In this document: piece after piece, positions 33,961 through 45,792 of the stretch
How positions within the stretch are numbered: position 1 is the stretch's first letter
Layout: the number at the start of each line of letters is the position of its first letter
NCBI GenBank assembly: GCA_021399435.1
Contig: JAJTUP010000018.1
Coordinates: forward strand, 558,001 to 622,000
Direction of reading: 5' to 3'
DNA from: Diaporthe sp. PMI_573
Lineage: Eukaryota; Ascomycota; Sordariomycetes; Diaporthales; Diaporthaceae
Length of the DNA stretch: 64,000 bases
The notes under the pieces: generated by a model
The model's database searches: none
Seen by the model: only the letters and a program-made list of their open reading frames with translations
What the model was told of the DNA's origin: nothing
Program-made: the position numbers and the translations under genes

Positions 33961-35676
33961 TGCCAAAGGAGCCCAGAAGCCTCTTCCCGCGCCCGCAGAG
34001 CACCTCGGCCCCGCAGAGCAAAGTCACCACCAAGGCTGTCGGTGTGTGCTCTCGAGAAGGCCCGTCTAGCGTTGTTGGCTTGAGGCAAAGCACTGCCAAG
34101 CCCTCTGACCACGTGCAGAATGCCGTGGCTGCTCAGGTCCAACACATACAGATCTCCGCAGACCAATGGGTCTCCGCGTGATGTCGGCAGCTTTGGGGGC
34201 AAGTATCTGCGAGCGGCGACCGCGCCTCGGATGGTATATCTTCCCAGGAATACGAAAACTGGGACGACGATTTCGAATCCGAATCTGATCCTGAATCATG
34301 CCAAGGGGACCAGGGACAAAACAGTGTCGAGCATGCCGCCCCGTCTGATCTTTCTTTTGGAGTCTGCCTCCTCCACAAGTTAAATGTGGGAGCCTGATAC
34401 TCCAACGCTGCCAGTGACTACTTCGAATCGACGTTCCCGTTCCCACTTCGGAACCATGGCGCCCGTTCGCAACATGGCCCACGGCACAGTCCAGAGGAAC
34501 AGAAGAGCCTGCACGGTCGGGGGAAGGAGGAGACGAACAAGATCCATGGCGCGGCGCCAGGCCTTTCGCGTTCAGTGACACTCTGGCGCGTCTGAATTCA
34601 CCGGCGTCTTGACAACCAGGCACGGTATTCTTACGCAACAAACGCAAGAGATCTTCTGCCAGCAGGCATGAATCAGCCTGAGGTAGATACGACTTTCCCC
34701 GGCAGCCGAGGGGCAAGCGCACAGACGATGGCAGCGACATTGCCAGCGTATGCGAAGACATAGTCAACAGCACAGTCCAGCAGATTGGCCTGGTCTCGCG
34801 AAATCATGGCGAAATCACAGAGAAAGTGCAAGCCTCGAGCGCGAGAAAAGAGGCAGGCTGAGACAGCCGCCCGCCAGCGCCAGGCATCACACTCTCTGCA
34901 GAAGTTAACAGCCAACACACCGAGGCATCGCTTCAGGGTGCAACACACATGCTGAGCAGGGCACTCTGCCGTTTCCAGTCCACTACCATCTCAACAACAA
35001 TGGACGGTTCCTGGTAGAGTTCTCCAGTTCGACGTGGCCCTGTCTAGGAGAGTTTGGACAGCCTCTCATACGCGCCTACCTGCATTATCTGCTGATACAA
35101 TTGCCGGCCCTGAGGCTCAGTTCCCCATTGGCATTTCCCCATACGACCTTGGCGAAGGCCAATATCAAGCCGGACGCTTTCCTGAGAGCTTTGGTGGGGG
35201 TAGACCTCTGCCTTTCGCTGGCACGTTGAAAAAATACCAAGGAGATACACCAAATGGAAGACAAGCTGGTGGCCGAATCCGCTGCGCCTTCAGACTTCTT
35301 CAGCTGCAACACAGTCCAGCCATGACTGTCGAACCGCAGCAGTCCTTTATGGCTGTCACTCTTCACGATGACATGAAGTGAAAGAGGCACAGTCTTATAA
35401 TCCATTTGGTGATGGTGATCAGAGGATCACCAACCTGTCGTCGGGATGCACGTACAACGCCCTTCTTGGCGCCCGTGCTGTCCACCGGCCTGGAAAGATG
35501 TTCGCCATGGGGACTTCTACTCACACCCGTCCATTCAAGACAACAAAGACACCAGTATGGACGTATCCTCAGTGGCAAAGCGGAGAGGATCTTCGGAAAG
35601 ATCAAGAACAATACGGATGATATGAATCTGGCCACAGAAGAACAATTTGGGCGATGCCGTTCTCTGACCTTGTGCC

Positions 35677-36447
35677 TTGGCCCGGAGGACATCTCTGGTC
35701 AAGAGCCTCATGGACGCGGTGTTTCCTTTCCCTACGCGATTTGCTGTGGCTCCCGAGGCCGAGTTGAAGGTAAAGGGAGACAACGGCAAGCTCAACAGGA
35801 AGAGGGCGGAGACTACAGAGGAAATGAAGAAGAGGCTGCGGGCGACTGTCGACACAAACGGTGGCGTGGCTTGGTATCTCGGTGCGGACCCTCCCTCTCC
35901 CTCACGACAATCCGGAAACGTTGCTTTCTGAGTATGCTGCTCCGAAGGCTGAAGGCATGGGTCTGTGGAGACCACGGGGGCCGTTCAAGCCGATGAACGT
36001 CAAGCTAGACCCGGAGGCGAGAGTCAGTCTTGGAGGAACTGGACCACAGCGACAACATGGACCAAGACGACGAGCTCATCGATGCCTTTGGGGAGAACGG
36101 TGTCCAGCTACCTCCCAGATTCCCGCCATACAAAGACAACTGTACGTTCTCAAGCCTCCTGGCCCAGAGGGGCCAGTCTGCACTGGAGGAGAAATGAGGC
36201 CTCTGCACCAGACAACATTGAGCGACTGCTTGATTTCCTCTACACCGGTGAGGTGGACATCAGCAATGAGACCGACAACCTGACCGCCGCCAACGAGGTC
36301 TCCGTGCTTGACGATTTCTACCTCAGCGACGAGTTGAAGAACTACGTCGCCCAGGTTGTGGGCCAGTACCCCGGCGGATTCAAGTCTGAGGACTGGAGTG
36401 CGAAAGCAGCCATGCCCAGCCCATCAAAGAGGACCGAAGGGTCTTGA
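35677..36447 (+). pseudogene. BTB/POZ-domain protein relic
   Basis: About 36205-36400 reads NIERLLDFLYTGEVDI, then TAANEVSVLDDFYLSDELKN, then YVAQVVGQYPGG, the second half of a BTB/POZ domain (protein-protein interaction, often Cul3 adaptors). The first half is in another frame upstream (about 36055-36190: DDELIDAFGENGVQLPPRFP, then SLLAQRGQSALEE) and is cut by a frameshift and a TGA at about 36195. Further upstream, AELKVKGDNGKLNRKRAETT is coding-like but unassigned. Broken by at least two shifts. Confidence 0.55.
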
Positions 36448-38887
36448 GCGTGCTGCAACTCAACCTGGCTCTGGATGTCGGGGACATGGTCTGTGAGCCC
36501 CAGACATTCAAGACTGTATCTAAGAGCTCCTTGTTGGCGCCCTCCAGATAATCTTGCACAACATCCGACGTGGCGACTTGGTTGGACTCGAATACAGCAT
36601 CAATCCCGAGCCACCTCTGCCCTCAGCAAACTCTCGAGGGACTCTCTCCGTCTCTCACGCCAGAACAAACCTGGAGGGTACATACTCCTCCTCCGGTCGA
36701 GAAGCACGAGATACGAGACTTCTTTCAATCCCTCAATGAGCCCCATTGAAGTTGATGACGCCAAGCTCGACCCGCCCTCGAAGGAGTTCAAGCGCTACGT
36801 CCGACTTGTCCACGACGCGCTCAAGTCGACTGACGAGGTCAACCCATCAAATACATCGACGCCATAAAGATGTTGAGTCAAGCGTCCAAGAGTATCATGA
36901 GGCGTTTTCGAAACTCGCCAACATCAGCTTCCATGCTGGATTCCAAAGTTACATGGCTCAATTTGAAGCGTCACCCCAGACAACGGAACAGGCAATCGAG
37001 GACCCACGGCGATTGACAGAAGATCCATCTGGTGGCTGGTGAGCTGCGCGACGTCAAGCCCGAGAACATTCTGTACACCCATTACACAAGGGGATCGTTT
37101 GTGACCAGAGGATCACACAGGAACCATGTGACCTGATATAGCTTGTCTTTGAAAGACCATGAAGCACCCCTGCCGGGCTGATGGGCCCTATGGCGACTTA
37201 GGACGTGCTGGATGGCCAACCGAGAATGACAGAGCACATCCGGGATCCAAATGAGCACAGCATAACGCTCCTCCAGCATCAAGCGCCTCAGGTACAGGCA
37301 TGGCCTTTCGTTCAAGTCCCTGACATCTATCGATCTGTGCCTGAGTCTCCCGGCCAATCGGTCATGCGTTCGCCTTGGAGTAGCAGGCCAGACCGCAAAA
37401 GCTGCAGCCTAAAAAGAGGTTGGTTCGCACGAGTGGAGACTCGCCGATTGAGCAGCTATGACCAAGGCAGCGGCCAACAAGAACGAACTACTATCGATGA
37501 TCCAGCACGGTGATAAATCCGACCGCGAGACCGAGCGCGAATTCCTGCTCAACCAGGACCCGCGCTTCCTGTAGTGAGAACGTTTGCAAAGCAAGTGCGG
37601 GAAGAGAGGCTCTCGTAACGATCGGAGGGCTTGGCGATATCGTGCTCAGAGACACCGCCTACTCGCCTACTCGAGGGAGCAATGCTCTTTCGAGATCGAC
37701 CCGGACACCCAGGTCATCATGTTTCGTGACGACTCTAAGCGTAGGACGAGCTCAGTCTTGTGTTGGATCCGCCCAGAGTAACGATCCTGCCCACGTCTCA
37801 GTGGTTCAGACTCAACCACTCTCAGATGAACGACCCCCCTCAGGGCACCAACTTCACCCAGGGCAGCAGCAACACCCCGAATGACGATCCTGCTCAGGTC
37901 TTCATGTTACCTCAACATGCCACAGCCTCAGCGCTGCCATTGGCTGCATCCAACCTGCTGATTCGAAACCGTCCACTGCAAAAGAAGCTGGGGATTCGTC
38001 CGGACATCCACTGGTACTGGTGCAGCCTTCAGGCCCATCAACCGCCCTATGACTGCTGACTCCTCAGATTCATTCTCCAACGATGGTCTCGCAGGCGCCT
38101 TCTCGATGGCGGTTTTGACAGCAACTCAATGGACCCAAACCCTCCACCAGCTCCTCAGCATTCCTTCAACATGGGAGGATTGGTGCCGTTGAACTAGCAT
38201 GCGCTGGCGACAGAATGCGACCAGGAGCACGACTTTCTCGAGCGTATGCGGATTTCCAAAGCATCGTCGCGCGGGTCAGATGCGGTCCAGAGGGACCGCG
38301 TGGAATAAAGAGGAAGGGGGAGTGGATCCGTGGTGTGTGTGGTCACGCCAGGTTTGCAGAGGCTCTTGCCAGCCGGAACCGTTGACAAGATGGGCACAGC
38401 CGTCGACGCGGTCGCGTGGCGTTTCCCGCTTAAGAAGCCCGACGACCTCCGGCATCCCACAAGCCAGGCAGTGCGTCTACCTGGCAGGCGAGGCGCGAAG
38501 CAAACTCCACGCTGAATGCGGAAGCTTGAGATGGACCATCACACCACCCTGGAGCGAAGGCAGCTGCCCGACAAGGCACCGCATCCCAAGGCCGGTGACT
38601 CCAGCAGCGGACCAAGGCACCAACACGGCAGCGATGTGACCGGTGACAAGTCCCTCGCACCCAAGTCGAAAACATCGAAGGCAAAGACCAAAGTGCAGTC
38701 GCATTCTCAACCTCAGTCCGGACCCCAGCTCTTCCTCGATCATCACCGGCACCAGGAACGCGGGCGGATTTTGAACCCTGTGCCAAGGACTGAACCCAAA
38801 GTAAGACTTGGGTGCGCCAATGCCTAGTCTGCCACAGTATCGCTGTTCGGTTGGCCGTGGGCAGATTGACCAACTCAGCAGCATGAG

Positions 38888-39235
38888 TTGGCCAGAACCA
38901 TCAAGACAAACGGAACTGGAGAGTTCAAGATGATCTGCCAGCCCGAATACGATGACCCTCAAGCTAGTTCCATCATCGGGATCAACTACAGGGCATACGA
39001 TGTCCTCCCAGTCCCGTGCCGCAAGAAGGGCACCCTGCAGTTCGACTTCGAGATCGACACCGACACCAACGAGATGAAGCTCACGATAAAGCACAAGAAG
39101 TCGGGAAGGGGTGGTCGGTTCACCGAGGTTGAGGCAGGTCGAGTTCGATCTCTGGGTTCCCGCCTGGAAGCCGGACACTTCAGATCTGGGACTGCAACGA
39201 GGACATTGATGTGCCAAGCCCCCCGCCCATCTTGA
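38888..39235 (+). pseudogene. coding-like relic of unknown protein
   Basis: A 115-residue frame. The first 80 residues look like a beta-rich domain (NYRAYDVLPVPCRKKGTLQF then DFEIDTDTNEMKLTIKHKKS). The continuation (VEFDLWVPAWKPD) is in another frame, indicating a shift near 39135. No known family recognised. Confidence 0.35.
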
Positions 39236-40440
39236 TCTTGTCTGTGTCGGCCATGCTGAATGGGTTGAGATGGCTGCTTGGTTGTGAGAGTGAGGTAGTT
39301 GATGGGAAGGCAGAGTCCCAGAAACTTTCAGAAGTGCCACTCGTGATGAATCCTGTCCTTGCAGGCATGATTCTGTTTGGATTGTCGTTCAGGGGCTACC
39401 AGAGTCACATCTCATATGCCAACAACAACCGGTGCCGAATTCCAAGCGCTCACTTCATCAACTGGCTGGCTTTGACAGAGCCGGAGGACCTGAAGCGAAT
39501 TTCCAGGACCTGTGGCCGGATCTTCACGCGGTGAATGGATCGACCGCATCGCGGCATGTCTGGTTGGGTGCCAGTCCCCCAAAGACTTTGGGAAAGTGGT
39601 TCCTGATTCCTGTCGCCCACTTATTGACGTGGGTGGCTGCAAGATGCTGTTCACCCCCGACCTTGCCCGTTTCGGACCCGATGGTCCACTAAGGAGGGGA
39701 TCATGAATCGCCATCGTGTTTCTTTTGGCTTCCAAACAATGATTAAGTGCAGCTGGCACCCCTAGGAAGGTGATGAGTTGATCGAGCAGAAGGAGGAAGC
39801 GGTGTGGTGTGAGGAATGTGAGGAGTCACTCCTGGCGAGGAGGAGAGGTTCGAGAAAGATGGAAGGGAGGTTCCACAAGTTCATTGAGAAAGGAAATATC
39901 TTTGAAGTATGCCCGTTCGTCTGCCCGGGTGTTAGGACTTTGCTAGTGACTGTGTGACTCGTGGTGGTCGCGTCAGACTTGATGTTGATGATGCTTTCCC
40001 AGCTAGCGCTGATCTCCGTTTGTAGGCTTGGGGTTGGGTGACAGGGCTAGCTCGTGAAAGTGGAAAGTCCGAGTGGAAGAGTAGAGCCTGCTCAACGCAG
40101 ACCACAACTTCAACGGTACTGGTTTTCGCAAGGCTGGTGATGATTGTGCAGTTCACCTTCGTAGAAGGTGTGGAAAACATAAGGGCAACGATGTCCTTTT
40201 CTACACCACATTTCCGCCGTGGTCGCAGGATGGTTGATGCCTTGGTTTGGGCAAGGGGGGTCCCATTGCTGAGATAAGATCAGCACCTTCGATGCCATCA
40301 ATACTCAACAGCTGCTAAGCTTAGAGTGATCTTTTCTGAGCCATAAGTTGGGGTTTGACGAATCCGATCCCTGTAAAGGTGTCGTGATGCTTTCTCAGTG
40401 GTTGATTCTTAGGTAGTGACGAGGGAAGCTTGAACCAATG

Positions 40441-40707
40441 GAACGAAGAAGGCTTGGGGGGCTGGAGGAGAGCCGGAACAGCAAGTGTGGTGAAGAGGTT
40501 GAGGCCAGCAGGAAGGTTCGGAGAGGTGCGAGGATATTATCAAGGGGTAAGGACGGCGTTGTCGATGACGACAGCCCTGGTTGTGATTCACCAAAGGAGG
40601 ACTCACAAAAGCCTTCGAAGAGGCCCAAAAGAGATTGGCAAGTGGCAAAGACTTCGGGTTCCTGCCACGTGGCGCTTTCCCAGCGTAACCGTTGTCCGAG
40701 GCGTTGA
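40441..40707 (+). pseudogene. short charged coding-like frame
   Basis: An 89-residue frame rich in Arg, Lys and Glu. Cys-containing pieces upstream (about 39770-39920, WCEECEESLLARRR and VCPFVCPG) may come from the same ancestral gene. Not recognised; it may be chance. Confidence 0.2.
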
Positions 40708-41500
40708 CTTTGTCGTGTTTGAATGTGTACTTTTGGTGCCGAGAGGGGGAAGTCCACTGGCTGATTTGGGAGGGAGGCCGATGACAGATATTCAGCCTGG
40801 GGAAGCTTCACATGGTCATGAAGATTCCATCACTCCTCAGTCGGTTTCGACTCAGGAAGGTGTCCTGGGAAATGGAAAGTTCTGGTCTGGTTTATGAGTT
40901 CCAAGATGAGACTTAATCCATGAATGGTTGCAAGAACACCTACCAACGAAAGGCCTTGACGGTGCCGGGATGTGAAACAAGTGACGATACCGTGCCTAAC
41001 AAGACCCTCGACTGGGCCGAGGTAGTGGTTCTAAGGTGGATGCTAATCGCTGATCCATGACCTTCTTGCAACACAAGAATGGCGGAATGACTCACTTGAT
41101 AGTTATGTTCAGAGGCATTGGCAGGATCAAAGTACCTTGAACAACCCTACATTTCGAGGAGACGGACGTAATGTTGCTGCAAGGAGATCTGGCGGGAGTA
41201 ACAAAGGTAGTACGCCATGCTGAGAATGGACGGTTCATGACAGCCACATGTCACCCGTGGAGGTCTCTCGCAAACGGCCATGACCAACAAGAAGGCTAAA
41301 GCTGGACTTAAGGCTGCAACAGGGGCTGATGATCAATATCGAAAGGGTACAGAAAGGGGTAAAGGCCAGGAAGAAGACGATGAGAAGTTACGTTGCTCTC
41401 GAATCTTGTGCTACGTGCGCCTTCTAGAACAGCCCAAAACCTCCGATTGACGTCCCTGTTTCATGCGGCTGAGACGAGACTGCCGAATTCAAGAAAGCCT

Positions 41501-42137
41501 TTGTAAAGGTTGTACTTGTCTGATACTCCAGAATGGATATTTGTGTATGGTGCACACATTCCATGTGCATTTCGCCTCACAGTAGAATGTAGAGTTGCCC
41601 ATAAGTCTCGTGGGGTTTTCAAAGTCATATCAAAATCCGCTCTCCACGTACAATATTACAGTAACACTGGTAAATCGTCCAGAAATGTTCAAAAGGTCGT
41701 TAGGTAGCACCCTGTGGTTTGCTTATCCTCTACCTGGTATCTTGTAGGAAGCTATCCCACAGGAGGATATTACACAGGAGGCTATTCCATAACAGGCCAT
41801 CGTATGAACGGCTCTACCCAGGTAGAGGTACGTACTGTAAATGGTATGGCCGCGCAGCAGACATCGACATTCGTTTGATTTGTGACTGTCAGGTACAAAG
41901 GTACCTAGGTACTTATGCAGGTGGTCGGTGCCTCGAATCTGGACGGACCATGCTTCCCCTTTCAAGATTTTGGCAGCCGCAGCAAGTAGCCAGGTCTGTT
42001 GCACTTGCCACATATACCTGCGTCTGCCTGCATTTTTCTCGCAATCCGTCTGCGCTTCGAGCCTACACCGACCTTACACGCCTCTCAACCCACAACAACT
42101 CGTGAGCCCAGAGTTGACAAGAGTCAACGCCATCACA
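41501..42137. other. intergenic before the F-box-like array
   Basis: No supported gene. Short direct repeats of AGGAGG(C/A)TAT type lie near 41750-41790 (three imperfect copies). It probably holds the promoter of the first array gene. Confidence 0.35.
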
Positions 42138-42936
42138 ATGAACAAGTCGATCAGCGTCCAAAGTCCCACTGTGGTGGATGACAAGGTATGCTTTGCACTC
42201 TCCGTTGCCATCGCGGCAGCCTCCGTCGCCTACGCGACCTCAGCTGACACAAGCATAGGACCCAGCGAAACGGTTTTCGTTCCTCCACCTTCCAGCAGAG
42301 ATTCGCAACCAGATCTACCGATACTCCCTCGTGAAACCTTCGTCACCACGCACCACCCTAGGTCTCGTCCAGCCATCACTTACCCGCGCGAACCGACAGA
42401 TCCGTTCCGAAGCTCTCCCAATCTACTACGGAAACAACCGATTCCTGATCAACATCCCAGCCAAGCCGCCGATGAACAAACCTGACGAGTGGGCCAACTT
42501 CATCAGGATGTTCAGGGTGTTCAAGGCGGGAAGGACCGGTGGCCCCGGGACAGGGAGCTTGCAGTTCATCAGGAACCTCAGATGCAAGCAGCCTTGTTTC
42601 AGCACTCGGGAAAGCTTTTGGATGTTGGAGGTGGCTTTTATGGAAATCTCCGAGGGCCGCGGCAGCGTGCATCGCGACTGCGGGGACTACGATACACGTT
42701 CCAGTTGCAGGCCCAAGAGCGCTCGTGCCTGGCAAGACTGGGACCATGTCTACAGAGCCGTCGAAAAGCACATAAAAAAGCACCCGTTCCTGAACAGCGA
42801 CACAATCATGCTCGAAACATGCGTACAACGCCTCATCAGCACCGCTGTCATGGTCGCAACCGAGTGCCCCGGCGTCATCAACGAAATTCATTTTCATTCG
42901 GATAAAAGCTGGGACGAGCTTGAGGGCTCTGAGTGA
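42138..42936 (+). CDS. F-box-like (2EXR-type) protein, paralogue 1
   Basis: Two exons, 42138-42185 and 42259-42936, with a 73 nt intron (GTATGC..ATAG), giving 241 residues. After a 16-residue head, the protein has the fungal motif FSFLHLPAEIRNQIYRYSL followed by LTRANRQIRSEALPIYYGNN, the hallmark of a large uncharacterised ascomycete family annotated as F-box-like or 2EXR. The C-terminal half is variable and Cys/Trp containing. It is first of three same-strand paralogues. Compared with the other two, it lacks the second small exon. Function unknown; a role as an adaptor for ubiquitin ligases is only suggested by the name. Confidence 0.78.
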
Positions 42937-43563
42937 AGAACTCCAGTGGAGCCGGGTCGGATCGGAATCGACATCGTTAAGGAATGAGACGGGATGATAT
43001 TTCCTCGCCTTGTCGGTTCTGAAATCCTGGAAGGGCCATGTGCATGGCTTCAGGCAGATAGAGGGGGCTGAAATCCTGTGGCTGTGACGAGATCGCGACT
43101 CGTCCACTGTTGCGGACTGCAGGTCCACCTGCATAGCTAACCGAGAATAATCTCAAGTTGCCTCAGGCATCGTAAAGACAAGTCAAGCGGCCATTTTCGA
43201 CACGTGGATTGTCGATCTTTGCCGCGCCGTACTAGATGTAGGTGAGGATTACGTGAAGGATTACTTATTCGAGATAAGTTTCCGGTTGGCTCTGTGACCA
43301 AAACTGTCGTCAAATGCGAAACAATTCGTTCTTGGACGGCGTATGGCTAGTTAGGTGTCTACAACGAGCCGGTGCCGGCCAAATGTGACTGGCGTGGCGA
43401 TAGCTTCAACTAGTCCCATCACTTTTATGAACCAGCGCAAATTTGTCCCTTTTCTTTGCAATTTATTCTCCCGACTCCACAAATCTAGACCCCAAAAGTT
43501 TTCCTTCACCCTCTCACCAAACCACACACCCAAAATCAGCACCCACGTCACAAAGTTGTAATC
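42937..43563. other. spacer between paralogues 1 and 2
   Basis: No ORF is supported. The CT-rich stretch near 43440-43520 may be the leader or promoter of paralogue 2. Confidence 0.4.
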
Positions 43564-44774
43564 ATGGAGGCCGACGCAGTCTGCAATGCTGCGGACCGGA
43601 CGGGAACTGATTGCAACGATGTCATTGAAATACGGCCTAGCCAACAGTGTCAAGACACTGTCCTCGAGGTTAGTTAATCCTTTCCTTTACTTCGAAATAT
43701 CCTTGCATAGCGAAACCCACTGCGATTGTTTACAAAATACGCTGTCCCTTTTCCTTACGGAACAATCATTGTCGTTCCGGCTTAGCACGTCAAAGAACAC
43801 AAGTACTTCGAGATATTCTTTCTGACGAGCTCAACCTCACAGGCCCAACCTGATCCTGTCTCCGAGGTTTCTGAGATCACGGCTGAACCTGAAAGCAAGG
43901 TATGGCTGACTATTCCAATCCCCGTGTGTTTCGTTGTCAATAGAGATTGAACGATAAAAGGCTTACGGTATCTTTTCGTCCCAAACAGACATTCCCTTTC
44001 CTCCTCCTGCCCGCGGAGATACGCAACGCCATCTATGAATATCCCTGCGTCTGGAGGACCCCTATGTATTCGAGCGACCTCCCTCACCACTACCGCCTCA
44101 ACGGACCACAACAGTCACCAATAACCCGTGTCAACAGGCAGCTACGCCGCGAGACTCTGGGGCTTTTCTATTGGAATCACAGTTTTGGTATCAATCTTCC
44201 TATGCTCCCCATCGAAGATGGCGAGGACGCAGATTTCGTAAGATGCGCTTATTGCGTCATGAAACGTCGCCGGCGTCAAGGCCCGGATCCTTTCGACTTC
44301 GCTTCAAAGGTGCTAGATGTCTTCATTCCTAGCCCAGGCAAGACCCTACAGACTAACATTCTATTTTGCCTCTCTGACTTGACGGTTGAAATGCAGAATG
44401 ACTATTGGTACTACGGCCCCCAAACAATGGGCTTCACCATGTCCGCCAAGGAGCTCAAAGACGACCAAATCCCGTTCACCGGACAGAAGTTCATGGACAC
44501 TGACGACCTGGACTGGAATGACCGCGAGGAAATCAAAAAGGCCTACCTCAATACGATAAAGCCCTACCGGCTACGTAAGGAGGCTGCCAGGGCTGTTGGT
44601 GATGGTCGTATTGGCACCACCGCCGGAGCCACAGCGAATATCATGTCAGCCGTGATGTGGTTGATCGCCGGGCACTGCCCTCAGTTGACTGGCAGTGTCA
44701 CCACTTGGATTTTACCGGACGGAGGTGTGGAGGAAGCCTTTCTAAGTTGTTGGCTATCACATTTAGAGTTCTGA
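43564..44774 (+). CDS. F-box-like (2EXR-type) protein, paralogue 2
   Basis: Three exons, 43564-43668, 43843-43899 and 43989-44774, giving 315 residues. All introns are in phase 0: 174 nt (GTTAGT..ACAG) and 89 nt (GTATGG..ACAG). The N-terminal exon (MEADAVCNAADRTGTDCND) and the 19-codon second exon are hydrophilic. Exon 3 opens with TFPFLLLPAEIRNAIYEY and then ITRVNRQLRRETLGLFYWNH, the family signature. The same exon pattern, including the exact 19-codon exon, is found in paralogue 3, which shows that the two arose by tandem duplication. The first-exon start is chosen because it is matched in paralogue 3 (MEAEAAC). Confidence 0.82.
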
Positions 44775-45792
44775 GTTAGATTCAGAGTGAACTCGGGTTG
44801 GTGCAAGCCACGTATAGCTTTCCTGGGGAAGGCACACGTCTTTTTCTTTGCATCGCATCCGGGAACAGTCACAGCAGCAGGCTGCGATGGGCCGAGTGGG
44901 GACGATGCACGTGGGGTTCCCTCATGGCAATAGACAGATGAGTGCATGTTTCTCGAGGGGCAAGTTTTACAAATAGTTTTCTTTTCGTTTCAGGGGCCAA
45001 CCCATAGCCGGAGACATGACCGACAATTCTTTCGGGCAGATAACAAACAATGACGACCAAACTCGACTCAGCTCTTTTGACAGCTGTTGAGCGTTTGCAC
45101 CAAAGCGAGGCAAACGCAGCTCCTGGCCAGTTGCAGACTATGAGTGATGACTTGTGACAGTTGGCATGATCCAGAACATTTGAAGTGACGGTACGAATTT
45201 GGATGGAAGGACAGGTTGTAGGTGGTTTCGTTTTTAATCCGTGTACGTACGCTTCTTAAGCAGTATGTAGGCGGTCCCTTCATACAGTGGTAAACGCTTA
45301 AACACCCCAGCGTTTTTTTGTTTTTTTTAAAAAAAAAAAAACGAAAACAATGCCGATAACAGTAGGTTTAGAATACGATTGTGGCACGTGGCCCAGAAAA
45401 CATAGATAGCCTTGTGACAGCCGCACAGACAAGACTAGTGAGAAGTACTTCTGGCGGCGCCATAGACTAGAAGTAGGGCAATCAGTCATACGGCAAAGAC
45501 CAAAATCGTTCTCGACGCGGTCCCTATGGACAGGTTGTAGTGGTAGTTACCTCCAAGTTGGTAGCCCGGTTTCGCACGACGTTCATTGGTAGAATCCCAA
45601 CCAGGAAGTCACATGCTGCAGGTTGGCTGTAAAAGACCAGTGCCTGCCAATGGTGACTTGTTTTGGCAGGCGGCTTCCCCAGCCCTTCCTCTTGCCGACC
45701 CAGTCCAGCAATTTGCTTCTGAACCCCAAGGATTGGTTTCTTCCATTGCAACGAACACCTGCAACCTGCACCCCTCACCCCGACTCGACAAC
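44775..45792. other. spacer between paralogues 2 and 3
   Basis: No ORF is supported. It contains a T-run/A-run hairpin at about 45313-45342. The right end is the leader of paralogue 3. Confidence 0.4.

Larger units (their letters stand above)
22966..41500. other. gene-relic island: GC-rich, densely broken coding pieces
   Basis: About 18.5 kb that is GC-rich and looks coding in base composition, but has no intact gene longer than about 200 residues on either strand. Many short frames read like real protein for 30-100 residues and then change frame or stop. Recognisable debris includes ubiquitin/PB1-like, C2H2, F-box, ankyrin and BTB modules. Several modules occur twice with clear divergence (24119 and 24231; 27076 and 27432; 33300 and 33746). 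There is no AT-rich, RIP-like damage here, unlike the transposon relics after 50 kb. Fragments worth naming are listed separately; the remaining stretches hold only short uninterpretable frames. Boundaries are approximate. Confidence 0.6.

Noticed and set aside
22966..41500. A Starship-type giant transposon or a biosynthetic gene cluster
   Set aside because: I found no tyrosine-recombinase captain (DUF3435-like) and no PKS, NRPS or terpene synthase motif in any frame.
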